Of a DNA stretch of 32,411 bases, positions 1 to 7,387 are shown one piece after another (within the stretch, counting starts at the first letter, position 1; each line of letters begins with the position of its first letter). Below the pieces are notes generated by a model. That model was given only the letters and a program-made list of their open reading frames with translations, ran no database searches and was not told where the DNA came from. The position numbers and the translations under genes are program-made. This DNA is from Deltaproteobacteria bacterium (GTDB lineage Bacteria; Desulfobacterota; Desulfobulbia; Desulfobulbales; Desulfocapsaceae): the NCBI GenBank assembly GCA_024280265.1, contig JAJRQL010000030.1:1-32411 (forward strand). The letters are read 5' to 3'.

Positions 1-229
1 GCCTAATCCTTTTGACGGCATGCGATACCACTCACTTATTGTAGAAAAAGAATCGCTTCCCGATTGTTTTGAAATAAGTGCCTGGACGGATAAAGGAGAG
101 ATAATGGGATTGCGGCACAAGACACTGGATATAGAGGGCGTACAGTTTCATCCGGAATCCATAATGACACCTGATGGTATTTTACTTCTCAAAAATTTCA
201 TGGAAGGGAATGAGAAAAATGAATATTAA
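1..229 (+). CDS. trpG: Anthranilate synthase glutamine amidotransferase subunit, C-terminal part
   Basis: Only the last 75 or so residues are in the window; the reading frame is already open at base 2 and ends at TGA-type position 227-229. The fragment has the class I glutamine amidotransferase end: a RYHSL segment and the catalytic His-x-Glu in [11 protein letters not shown]. In this family the subunit releases ammonia from glutamine for TrpE, the first step of tryptophan synthesis. The p-aminobenzoate subunit PabA is a close relative and shares these motifs, but trpD, trpC and trpF follow directly, so TrpG is the sensible call. The 3' end overlaps the chosen trpD start by 11 nt, which suggests coupled translation. 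Confidence 0.9.
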   Translation, partial: PNPFDGMRYHSLIVEKESLPDCFEISAWTDKGEIMGLRHKTLDIEGVQFHPESIMTPDGILLLKNFMEGNEKNEY

Positions 230-1250
230 AGAAGCAATTTCACAAATTGTCCTGAACTGTGATCTCACAGAATCCAATATGGTTGAGGTGATGGGTGAAA
301 TAATGTCGGGCGAGGCGACAGATGCTCAGATCGGGGCATTTATCACTGCATTGCGCATGAAAGGGGAGACTGTTGAAGAAATAACGGGTGCCGTCCGGGT
401 TATGAGAGAAAAGGCTACATCAATTGTGTCAGGAGTTGATACCAGCGCAGGTGGGATACTTGCTGATACCTGCGGAACTGGTGGTGATGGTTCCGGGACA
501 TTTAATGTCTCAACCACCACAGCTTTTGTTGTTGCAGGTGCAGGAATACCTGTTGCAAAGCATGGTAACCGTTCCGTATCGAGTAATTGCGGCAGTGCAG
601 ATGTACTCGAAGCAGCTGGTGTTTCACTGAGAATAGATGCGGATAAAACAGGTCAGTGTATCCGTGAGGTTGGTATCGGTTTTCTTTTTGCTCCAGCCCT
701 GCATGGTGCAATGAAGTATGCCATAGGGCCACGTAAAGAGATGGGAATCCGTACCATATTCAACATTCTGGGCCCTTTGACAAATCCTGCAGGGGCTAAT
801 GTTCAGGTTCTCGGTGTTTTTGATGGCGAGTTGACCGAACCCCTTGCCAAAGTTCTTGCAAAACTGGGCTCGAAAAGAGCCCTGGTTGTTCATGGCGAAG
901 GAAATCTAGATGAGTTGACAGTAACTGGAAAGAACCGGGTTTCCGAACTGAAAGATGGAAATGTAACGACCTACTGTGTAGATCCCCAGGAACTTGGGTT
1001 CACTAAAGCCAAAATAGCTGACTTGCAGGGTGGGGCAGACGCGGCTGAATCAGCAGCGCAGATGCGGACTGTGCTTAGCGGCGAGAAGGGTGCAAAAAGG
1101 GATATGGTTCTGTTGAACAGTGGGGCAACCCTCATGGTTGCTGGGGCCGCAGATAATTTGAAAGATGGCATTGAGTTGGCGGCGGCTACCATAGACTCCG
1201 GAAAGGCTCTTGCAAAACTTGACCTCCTGATCTCTTATTCTAACAAATAA
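219..1250 (+). CDS. trpD: Anthranilate phosphoribosyltransferase
   Basis: Transfers phosphoribosyl from PRPP to anthranilate, the second step of the tryptophan branch. The 343-residue product has the usual length. It shows the glycine-rich PRPP loop [14 protein letters not shown] at about residues 86-99 and KHGNRSVSS at about 114-122, both diagnostic of the family. I chose ATG 219 because the protein then starts MNIKEAI, as family members do, and a GGAAGGGA sequence lies 9-10 nt upstream. An ATG at 174 would add 15 unconserved residues inside trpG, and ATG 210 is also possible. The gene sits between trpG and trpC in one operon. Confidence 0.95.
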   Translation: MNIKEAISQIVLNCDLTESNMVEVMGEIMSGEATDAQIGAFITALRMKGETVEEITGAVRVMREKATSIVSGVDTSAGGILADTCGTGGDGSGTFNVSTTTAFVVAGAGIPVAKHGNRSVSSNCGSADVLEAAGVSLRIDADKTGQCIREVGIGFLFAPALHGAMKYAIGPRKEMGIRTIFNILGPLTNPAGANVQVLGVFDGELTEPLAKVLAKLGSKRALVVHGEGNLDELTVTGKNRVSELKDGNVTTYCVDPQELGFTKAKIADLQGGADAAESAAQMRTVLSGEKGAKRDMVLLNSGATLMVAGAADNLKDGIELAAATIDSGKALAKLDLLISYSNK

Positions 1251-1294
1251 TTACCATCAGGTAATGCATTGTGTATTTATTATAGATTGTTGAT

Positions 1295-2077
1295 ATGGCG
1301 CACATATTAGATACTATCATTTCGAAAAAGAAAGAGGAGGTGGAGTTGCTCCGAAGCCGGGGGGTACACATTCCATCTCCTTACTCAGCGGTTGAAATCA
1401 TGCCACCTCGTGGCTTTCGCCAGGCACTTCTTGATTATCCAGGAGTTGCAATTATCGCTGAGGCCAAAAAGGCATCCCCATCTAAAGGTCTGATTTGTCC
1501 TGATTTCGACCCTGTCAAAATTGCTATTGATTACGAGAAAAACGGGGCACAGGCAATCTCCGTTTTAACCGATGAAAATTTCTTTCAAGGTTCACTGCTT
1601 TATCTTCTTCAAGCTCGTGAACGTGTCTCCCTGCCAATTCTTCGTAAGGAGTTTATAATTGACCCCCTGCAGATCGAAGAAGCTCGAGTTTGCGGAGCAG
1701 ATGCGATCTTACTTATGGCTTCAATACTGGATCTGTCTCAACTAAGAGATTTTATTGCTCTGGCTTCGTCTTACTCCATTGATTGTCTTGTTGAAGTACA
1801 CGATGAGAAGGAACTTGAAACTGTCCTGGAAACAGAAGCTGACCTGATAGGTATTAACAATCGCAATCTTAAAGATTTTTCCATGGACACTGAGACTACA
1901 TTTCGACTCAAAAAACTCATCCCGGATCATGTAGCTGTTGTTGGCGAATCAGGCTTGAAAACTCCTGAAGATATACAGATGTTACAAAATGCCGGCGTTT
2001 GCGCGGCACTCATAGGGGAGTCATTGATGCGGGGAAATAAAGGCGGTATCAGCCTGCAGGCACTAAGAGGAGAATAA
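1295..2077 (+). CDS. trpC: Indole-3-glycerol-phosphate synthase
   Basis: Closes the indole ring of the tryptophan precursor and releases CO2. The 260-residue TIM barrel has the family landmarks: EAKKASPSKG at residues 56-65 (catalytic Lys), LRKEFIID at 116-123, GINNRNL in the second half and VVGESGL near the end. It is a single-domain enzyme, not fused to TrpF, which follows 9 nt later as its own gene. The 44-nt gap after trpD contains a small ATTACC/GGTAAT hairpin at 1250-1265, and no clear Shine-Dalgarno sequence precedes the ATG. Translation may therefore depend on the upstream cistron or be modest. Confidence 0.96.
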   Translation: MAHILDTIISKKKEEVELLRSRGVHIPSPYSAVEIMPPRGFRQALLDYPGVAIIAEAKKASPSKGLICPDFDPVKIAIDYEKNGAQAISVLTDENFFQGSLLYLLQARERVSLPILRKEFIIDPLQIEEARVCGADAILLMASILDLSQLRDFIALASSYSIDCLVEVHDEKELETVLETEADLIGINNRNLKDFSMDTETTFRLKKLIPDHVAVVGESGLKTPEDIQMLQNAGVCAALIGESLMRGNKGGISLQALRGE

Positions 2078-2086
2078 GGAAAGATA

Positions 2087-2743
2087 ATGCGCTCACGAAC
2101 ACGTATTAAAATGTGTGGTTTAACAAGGGAAAAAGATGTTATCGCTGGCGTGGATGTGGGTCTCGATGCCCTGGGTTTTATTTTTCACGACAGGAGTCCC
2201 CGCAATGTCTATCCTGATTTTGTGAGGGCGATTGTATCAAAGATTCCACCATTTATAAATTGTGTTGGGGTCTTTGTGGACCGGGATCGGGAAGAAGTTG
2301 AAGAGATTGTCGAGTATTGTGGACTTTCGCATGCCCAGTTACATGGTAGTGAAACACCGAAATACTGTGAACGGATAGAGCGCTTTGCAGCCCCATGCCA
2401 TGTAGTTAAAGGTTTCCGAGTCTCCGACACAAGCAGAAAGGATGAATTCACTCCTTATGATGACCTGGTTCATGGATACCTGCTCGATACCTATGTAAAG
2501 GGAAGTCCAGGGGGGACAGGCAGCAGTTTTGATTGGAGTATCATTCAGCGCCTGGACCTGCAGCGCCCCATGATTCTAGCTGGGGGTCTTAATCCTGAAA
2601 ATGTAGTCGAAGCAATCTCAACAGTTGCCCCCTTTGGAGTCGACGTTAACTCAGGCGTTGAGGTGGAGCCGGGAATAAAGGATCATGAGAGCCTTGCTGA
2701 GTTTGTCGGCAGAGTGCGACAGGCAGATACTGGCAAATTTTAG
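2087..2743 (+). CDS. trpF: Phosphoribosylanthranilate isomerase
   Basis: Performs the Amadori rearrangement of phosphoribosylanthranilate, the step before TrpC. The 218-residue protein has KMCGLTR at the N-terminus (catalytic Cys), VGVFVD, AQLHGSE, ILAGGLNPENV and DVNSGVE with the catalytic Asp. A GGAAAG sequence precedes ATG 2087. It is the last gene of the visible trp cluster: its TAG stop overlaps by 4 nt the stop of the opposing rlpA-like gene, with no terminator hairpin between them. trpB and trpA do not follow, so tryptophan synthase must be encoded elsewhere. Confidence 0.95.
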   Translation: MRSRTRIKMCGLTREKDVIAGVDVGLDALGFIFHDRSPRNVYPDFVRAIVSKIPPFINCVGVFVDRDREEVEEIVEYCGLSHAQLHGSETPKYCERIERFAAPCHVVKGFRVSDTSRKDEFTPYDDLVHGYLLDTYVKGSPGGTGSSFDWSIIQRLDLQRPMILAGGLNPENVVEAISTVAPFGVDVNSGVEVEPGIKDHESLAEFVGRVRQADTGKF

Positions 2744-3540
2744 CGTGCCAGGACAAATGCTCCTCTGTACCCTTTGCTGATAAGTGCCTGTTCACTCCTC
2801 CGGGCACTGTTCAGAGTTTTCCCAACATACACCTGTACCCTGTAAAAAGTTTTCCCGTTCACCCGTGCTTTTTGTATCACCGCATGGTGGCCTGCATCGA
2901 GAAACTTCTCCTGCAACTTAATCCCATTGTATTTTTGTGTAAAAGCACCTATCTGCACATAATACTCGCCAGATCTGAGATCAGCATATTTTTTAAACCG
3001 TCCAGTATTTCCACTTGAATCCCTCTTCAGTTCTCCCAAGGCAGTTACCTTAACCCGAGCCGTACCGGAATGCACGATGGCAAGCTTCCTGGCCGCTCCG
3101 TAACTGAGGTCTATAATTCGTCCCTGAATAAAAGGCCCACGGTCATTAACTCTGACAACTGTCTCCCTGCCATTGTCGAGATTAGTGACCAGAAGCATGG
3201 TGTGCATAGGAAGAAGTTTGTGGGCAGCTGTTATGCCATGCATGTTATAGGTTTCTCCATTGGATGTGGGTTTCCCATGAAAATCATCCCCATACCATGA
3301 CGCAATGCCATACTCTTCGTAGCCAACAGCAGAAGGCAGGGGAGAGTATAGCCGGTTGTTGATTATATAGGGCTTCTGGGTGGCGGGTATTCGTTTTTGT
3401 CTGGAGGCAATACCAGGTTCCGATGTTAAAAAAACAATAACAACGGAAAATAGGAGTATATGGAAAAATGGAGCTGCGAACCAGTGGGGTTTCTGCGAAC
3501 AAAAGCAATGGCAAACAATCATTTTATTTTTCTGAGTCAT
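2740..3540 (-). CDS. rlpA: RlpA-like septal lytic transglycosylase family protein with SPOR domain
   Basis: Likely exported envelope protein that acts on peptidoglycan near the septum. From ATG 3540 it has 266 residues: a short basic start, one hydrophobic segment at about 23-45 (signal peptide or anchor), a double-psi beta-barrel at about 77-168 with GIASWYG and RVNDRGPF (the latter carries the Asp essential in RlpA transglycosylases), and a C-terminal SPOR domain from about 193 that should bind denuded glycan. No lipobox Cys is obvious, unlike E. coli RlpA. The start is uncertain: ATG 3522 lies just past the upstream stop and is equally plausible; neither has a strong ribosome site. An ATG further up at 3681 would lie deep inside the cytochrome gene. 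It overlaps that gene's 3' end by 17 nt, so the two are probably cotranscribed. Confidence 0.88.
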   Translation of the reverse strand: MTQKNKMIVCHCFCSQKPHWFAAPFFHILLFSVVIVFLTSEPGIASRQKRIPATQKPYIINNRLYSPLPSAVGYEEYGIASWYGDDFHGKPTSNGETYNMHGITAAHKLLPMHTMLLVTNLDNGRETVVRVNDRGPFIQGRIIDLSYGAARKLAIVHSGTARVKVTALGELKRDSSGNTGRFKKYADLRSGEYYVQIGAFTQKYNGIKLQEKFLDAGHHAVIQKARVNGKTFYRVQVYVGKTLNSARRSEQALISKGYRGAFVLAR

Positions 3541-5011
3541 TTTCTTTTTGGGATAAAACCTTGAGTCTTTCCAGGTAAAAAATTCCTGCCTCCCCTGTGG
3601 TATGTGGAATATATGGAACGAAGCCCTTGTTTTCAGAATTGGCCCTGGAAGTATCAAAACGCACTTCCTCATCTTCATCAAGCCAGGACAGAGAGATATC
3701 GAGCAGGGGACGCATAACCTGAAGTTTTCCAGTGGAATCAGGGCCGATGGTGATATTTTCCCATCGTCTTGTTTCGTATCCTTTGTACCAGAGTCCTGGT
3801 TTCGGCTCCCCGTTTATTTTATCAGTCATTACATGAGGTATTTCTTCAAGGTCAAAATCAAGATTGTTTTTCAGGATCTTTTCAACTTCAAAACTTCCCT
3901 GAACCGTCAGCCTGGAAAAATCGTCATATTCATCCAGGTCATTACGTAACAAATGGGTTCCCCTGTCATCAAAGGCCCATTGCGCATGACAGACCTGGCA
4001 ACCAACAGAAGAATTATATTTTGCATGAGCAGGGTGTTGCATGACAGGGACGGGCATTGACTTACCGGTGGGAGTGGAAGTGAAAATAAATTGTTTGCTT
4101 TCCTTATTAAAAACAATGTTTGCAGGAGGCTTGTTTGCCAGACTGTCGGAATCATGGCAGTCTTCGCAGCGGATTGAATGATCAGTCTGGGCCATCAGTT
4201 CTTTTCCGGTGTGACAATCAACGCATACCATTCCATGTTGCTGGTGAACGTCTGTGCTGAGCTGATGGTATTCAATTCCATAAGGGCGAAAATATTCCTG
4301 GCTGGTGGTATAAGGAGTTCGGTATTCTTCATTCATGTCATGGTCATATCGGCCATAATAATCTGATCCGACCCAGTTTCCGTAATGACATTGCAGGCAT
4401 TGACTGTCCCCGGGGAATTTTAGAAAAGAGTGGGAGACCAACTTCCCTTTGTAAAAATGAAGGTGGCAGGAGGCGCATCCAGTACCTCTGACGACCGCCG
4501 GGTACCGATCCCCTGAGTAGTATGGGTGGCACCGCAGGCAGCGACGCCTGAGAAGATCATCTGCGAGTTGCAAACTGGTCTGAGGATTGTCTGCCACCGG
4601 TATATCCAATATAGTAGCAATCTGCTGCTCTGCGCCAAAAGCTTCGCGAACCATATTAACGGCGTTATGGAGGGTGAAATGTTCGGAGTGGGCATTATCT
4701 TCAACCAGAGATCGGTGACACTCTCCGCAGATACGCATCATGTTGTCTGGGTGTGCGGGCTGAGAGAGAAGGCCTTTATGGGCAACACTCTTTTCGGCTG
4801 TGTCATCGCTTCCCAGGTGACATTTTGTACAGCTGAAATTATGGTTGGCATCAAGAGCATGCTCATGGCAGGAGGCACAACCAACTTTGGGGAGGGGAGT
4901 GATTATAGAAACATCCGCTACCATGGATTCGGTGTTTTTATCTGTATCTCTGTCCTCAGAACAGGAACAGAGAAAAAGCAGAATTAAAATAGAATAGAGT
5001 GCTTGTCGCAT
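3524..5011 (-). CDS. Nine-heme c-type cytochrome lipoprotein
   Basis: A 495-residue exported multiheme cytochrome. The N-terminus is a hydrophobic signal ending in a lipobox-like L-C-S-C, so Cys17 is probably lipidated. Nine CXXCH heme-attachment motifs are visible at about residues 45, 61, 95, 158, 179, 205, 263, 282 and 338. All lie in the first 345 residues; the last 150 have no heme motif and look like a separate beta-rich or interaction domain. Such proteins carry electrons in the periplasm or at the outer membrane. The exact partner is unknown: no reductase, quinol oxidase or porin gene adjoins it. The neighbour is the RlpA-like gene, which overlaps its end. I do not recognise a named family, and the ribosome site before ATG 5011 is weak. 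Confidence 0.85.
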   Translation of the reverse strand: MRQALYSILILLFLCSCSEDRDTDKNTESMVADVSIITPLPKVGCASCHEHALDANHNFSCTKCHLGSDDTAEKSVAHKGLLSQPAHPDNMMRICGECHRSLVEDNAHSEHFTLHNAVNMVREAFGAEQQIATILDIPVADNPQTSLQLADDLLRRRCLRCHPYYSGDRYPAVVRGTGCASCHLHFYKGKLVSHSFLKFPGDSQCLQCHYGNWVGSDYYGRYDHDMNEEYRTPYTTSQEYFRPYGIEYHQLSTDVHQQHGMVCVDCHTGKELMAQTDHSIRCEDCHDSDSLANKPPANIVFNKESKQFIFTSTPTGKSMPVPVMQHPAHAKYNSSVGCQVCHAQWAFDDRGTHLLRNDLDEYDDFSRLTVQGSFEVEKILKNNLDFDLEEIPHVMTDKINGEPKPGLWYKGYETRRWENITIGPDSTGKLQVMRPLLDISLSWLDEDEEVRFDTSRANSENKGFVPYIPHTTGEAGIFYLERLKVLSQKENDSEK

Positions 5012-5048
5012 ATGGACGATTCACCAACACGTGTGACACGGAAAAGGT

Positions 5049-5077
5049 TTGACTTTGGCCAGCTTGCTTGCTATACA
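5049..5077 (+). promoter_or_regulatory. Sigma-70-type promoter for tRNA-Thr
   Basis: TTGACT at 5049-5054 and TATACA at 5072-5077 are separated by 17 nt, close to the consensus. Predicted transcription start is near 5084, giving a leader of about 59 nt before the tRNA. Confidence 0.65.
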
Positions 5078-5142
5078 GGCTTTGCAAAGAAAACATTGTT
5101 GCTATGTGAAGTCAAAACAAAAGATATTTTCAAGAAAAAATA

Positions 5143-5218
5143 GCCGACATAGCTCAGTTGGTAGAGCGACGCTCTCGTAAAGCGTAGGCCAGCGGTTCGA
5201 TCCCGCTTGTCGGCTCCA
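5143..5218 (+). tRNA. tRNA-Thr (anticodon CGU)
   Basis: All 76 bases fold as a cloverleaf. Acceptor GCCGACA (5143-5149) pairs with TGTCGGC; the D arm is GCTC/GAGC; the anticodon stem ACGCT/AGCGT encloses loop CTCGTAA with anticodon CGT at 5176-5178; the T arm AGCGG/CCGCT holds TTCGATC. The 3' CCA is encoded (5216-5218). It reads threonine codon ACG. It stands alone between two protein genes on the opposite strand, with its own promoter upstream and a hairpin terminator about 100 nt downstream. Confidence 0.97.
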
Positions 5219-5276
5219 CTTTATGGTTGAAGACAGAGCGATTTCTGGTAACAGTTTTTTTGTTTATATTACAATA

Positions 5277-5314
5277 TGACAAGCTCGTGAAAACCTGAAA
5301 TTGTAGGTGGCTAA
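5277..5314 (+). repeat. Fragment of dispersed repeat A
   Basis: These 38 bases match 27945-27982 at 34 positions, starting TGACAAGCTCGT and ending TGGCTAA. The copy here is only the left end of the 180-nt palindromic element found near parC. It lies between the tRNA and the terminator hairpin. Confidence 0.7.
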
Positions 5315-5320
5315 TATAAA

Positions 5321-5371
5321 GAAAAAGCCCTTTCATAATGACACGTTATGAAAGGGCTTTTTCTTTTTTTT
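5321..5371. terminator. Bidirectional intrinsic terminator
   Basis: An 18-bp perfect stem (5321-5338 with 5346-5363) with a 7-nt loop. On the plus strand it is followed by a T-rich run, and on the minus strand by CTTTTTCTTTA. It can end both the tRNA transcript and the opposing carboxylase transcript that finishes at 5396. Confidence 0.9.
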
Positions 5372-5395
5372 GAAACTCAGAAACAGTGACTCATT

Positions 5396-5608
5396 TTACT
5401 CGTCAATGTCAACTTTGATAATCCTGTCACCAGGTTGCAGGGCGTCGCCGACTTTGACAGAAACAACGGTAACAATACCGTCGATTTCAGTATTTATGGG
5501 GGTCTGCATCTTCATAGCCTCCATCACAGCCACCTTGTCCCCGGCAGACACTGTTTGACCTTCTTCAACCGAGATTTCACAGATATTTCCGGCAAAAGGA
5601 GCACGCAT
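5396..5608 (-). CDS. Biotinyl (carrier) domain of the split carboxylase
   Basis: A bare 70-residue biotin/lipoyl-attachment domain with EAMKM; Lys33 should be biotinylated by BirA and shuttle carboxyl groups between biotin carboxylase and carboxyltransferase. The coding frame is the same as that of the carboxyltransferase upstream. Only one TAA (5636-5638) and nine open codons (reading I-I-D-L-A-K-A-G-D) lie between the two. The ATG used here falls exactly at the first strand of the domain and has no good ribosome site, only GGTG just upstream. Either the gene is read as a separate small protein by coupled initiation, or the TAA is suppressed or a sequence error and the true product is a fused protein of about 635-645 residues, the usual length for PycB/OadA types. 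Confidence 0.85.
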   Translation of the reverse strand: MRAPFAGNICEISVEEGQTVSAGDKVAVMEAMKMQTPINTEIDGIVTVVSVKVGDALQPGDRIIKVDIDE

Positions 5609-5635
5609 GTCACCAGCTTTGGCAAGATCAATGAT

Positions 5636-7303
5636 TTACTCTTTGGAGATGGTATCCGGCTTCGCAACTGCGCCTTCAGCAAGTTCAGGTTCAAATGTGT
5701 AGACTCTCTGATGGTGATCAACATTCAGGTAGACACTGGTCTCTCCGTCCTCATCCTTAATGGAAGGACCGACCTCAACACGGTGTTCCTTGCCTGTATG
5801 ATCAGTGAAACTGATGGTTTCTCCTGCTTCGAACCCACCTTCATGGAGAAAAATGGATGGTGGTAGAACATAAACTTTCCCGAATTTTGCCTCAAATTTG
5901 AAGAACTCGACAGCATCATTGGGGTGCTGGAGATAGAGGACAAGCTGTTGGTCTGTTGGTTCTTCACCAATACGATCAGCGAGAATCTCTTTTTCCTTAT
6001 CGATATCCATATCGCTGATATCTTCAACACCACCTTCCTCTTCCAGGACTTTCTTCCAATCGCTGCCAAGCACCTTTTCAAAAATCCAATCTTCCGGCTC
6101 ATAGAATGGGAAAGGACCATATTTCCCAAGAAGTAGATTTCTCAGATCTCCGGAAGCATTTCCGTAGCGTTCGCCACCTTGGATATTTGCTACGGCCGTT
6201 GTCCAGAGAATTTGAGATCCAGGAGTCACTGACCAATAGTTACCCAGTTCTTTCTGGACCCGTGGCATTTCTTTGTGGAGGATATCCGGCATTTTGTCAA
6301 GAAAGCCGCCTTTCACTGCCTGTTCAAGACTGGATCCCATGGCACCACCTGGTAGCTTGTGAATTTGAACAGTGGGCTGGAAACCTTTTATCTGGGATTC
6401 AAAGGCATGGTAATGCTGCCGTTCATCACGTATTACCTCTGAGGTCTCAATAACAGCCTCTTCATCAATAGTGGCGGCATTGTAACCAAGATCCTTTAGT
6501 GTCTGAACAACAGAAAGAATGGGGGCAGGGCCGTAGAAACCGGTAAAAGAAGCGTCGCCTGCATCAACAATTGTGGCACCATTTTGAACAGCAGCTACAA
6601 TTCGGCCAATATCATTCCCGTCAGTGTTGTGACCATGGTAATGAATGGGAAGATCGGGGTATTTCTGGCGAATGTTATCAACCAGTTCGCCGATTCGCTT
6701 AGGAGTACCAAGACCACCATGATTTTTAATGCAGAGGATAATGTCAGAACCGGTGACGTCAAGAATCTCCTGGATTTTACCGAGATAGTACTTGTCAGTA
6801 TGCTCAGGACCTGTTGAAAAGCAGATGCAGGGCTCATTGACCTTGCCGGCTTTGCCAACCTCTTCAAAGACTGCCTGCATATTGGGGATGTAGTTCATAA
6901 AGTCAAAGGTACGCCACACATCAACATACTTGGCAAACTCTTTGACTGTGAAACGGATAACATTTTGAGGGTAGGGCCTGTAGCCAAAGAGGTTCACACC
7001 ACGACACAGAGTCTGAAACATGGTGGTCGGCATCTTTTTACGCAGAATATCCAGTTTCAGGAAGGGGTCAACCTGTTTACGGAGAATATCTACATGGACA
7101 GATGCTCCTCCTGTGATTTCCAGGGAAAAGTAGCCTGCGCGCTCTCTGGCATCTGCAGCCAGAAGATCTGTATGCAGAAGGATTCGGTTTTTAAAATCGG
7201 ACTGGGAGAGATCACGGGCCGTGTTGGTGATATGATATCCATCTGAATTCTGTAATTGGCGAATCACCTCAGCAGGAGATGTTCCTTGTACAATTCGTTC
7301 CAT
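5636..7303 (-). CDS. Divergent biotin-dependent carboxyltransferase (PycB/OadA-like)
   Basis: A 555-residue protein with the pyruvate carboxylase/oxaloacetate decarboxylase layout: HMGL-like TIM barrel (about 20-290), then the conserved carboxylase domain. Alignable landmarks are CRGVNLFGY, TFDFMNYIPNM, ILCIKNHGGLG (Lys193, the position of the carbamylated metal-binding Lys), IHYHGHNTDG (His221 and His223 as metal ligands) and LPGGAMGS. Several acidic residues are changed: the usual DTTLRD reads NTARD at residues 27-31, KDMAGLL reads KNHGGLG, and HTHDTSG reads HGHNTDG. Substrate could be pyruvate or another 2-oxoacid; I would not fix it. ATG 7303 is preferred: AGAAGGA sits 6 nt before it. ATG 7309 and GTG 7333 are alternatives. 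The gene follows the biotin carboxylase by 84 nt and precedes the biotinyl domain. Confidence 0.85.
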   Translation of the reverse strand: MERIVQGTSPAEVIRQLQNSDGYHITNTARDLSQSDFKNRILLHTDLLAADARERAGYFSLEITGGASVHVDILRKQVDPFLKLDILRKKMPTTMFQTLCRGVNLFGYRPYPQNVIRFTVKEFAKYVDVWRTFDFMNYIPNMQAVFEEVGKAGKVNEPCICFSTGPEHTDKYYLGKIQEILDVTGSDIILCIKNHGGLGTPKRIGELVDNIRQKYPDLPIHYHGHNTDGNDIGRIVAAVQNGATIVDAGDASFTGFYGPAPILSVVQTLKDLGYNAATIDEEAVIETSEVIRDERQHYHAFESQIKGFQPTVQIHKLPGGAMGSSLEQAVKGGFLDKMPDILHKEMPRVQKELGNYWSVTPGSQILWTTAVANIQGGERYGNASGDLRNLLLGKYGPFPFYEPEDWIFEKVLGSDWKKVLEEEGGVEDISDMDIDKEKEILADRIGEEPTDQQLVLYLQHPNDAVEFFKFEAKFGKVYVLPPSIFLHEGGFEAGETISFTDHTGKEHRVEVGPSIKDEDGETSVYLNVDHHQRVYTFEPELAEGAVAKPDTISKE

Positions 7304-7387
7304 AGTCATTCCTTCTCTATCAATGTCTGTCACCTGTGGGAAAAGCCTCGGCTGACAGATAAGTTTTATCTTATAATATTATTAAGA

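Noticed and set aside
3524-3681. Longer start for the RlpA-like protein at 3681
   Set aside because: The added 47 residues read through the cytochrome's end in another frame and would precede the hydrophobic signal segment.
4526-4987. Plus-strand frame of 153 codons opposite the cytochrome gene
   Set aside because: It is a shadow of the nonaheme cytochrome coding strand, with no family features or ribosome site.
5154-5336. Minus-strand frame of 60 codons across the tRNA, with a S-G-I-E-P-L-A-Y-type translation
   Set aside because: It is the reverse complement of the tRNA-Thr gene, a well-known kind of false protein call.
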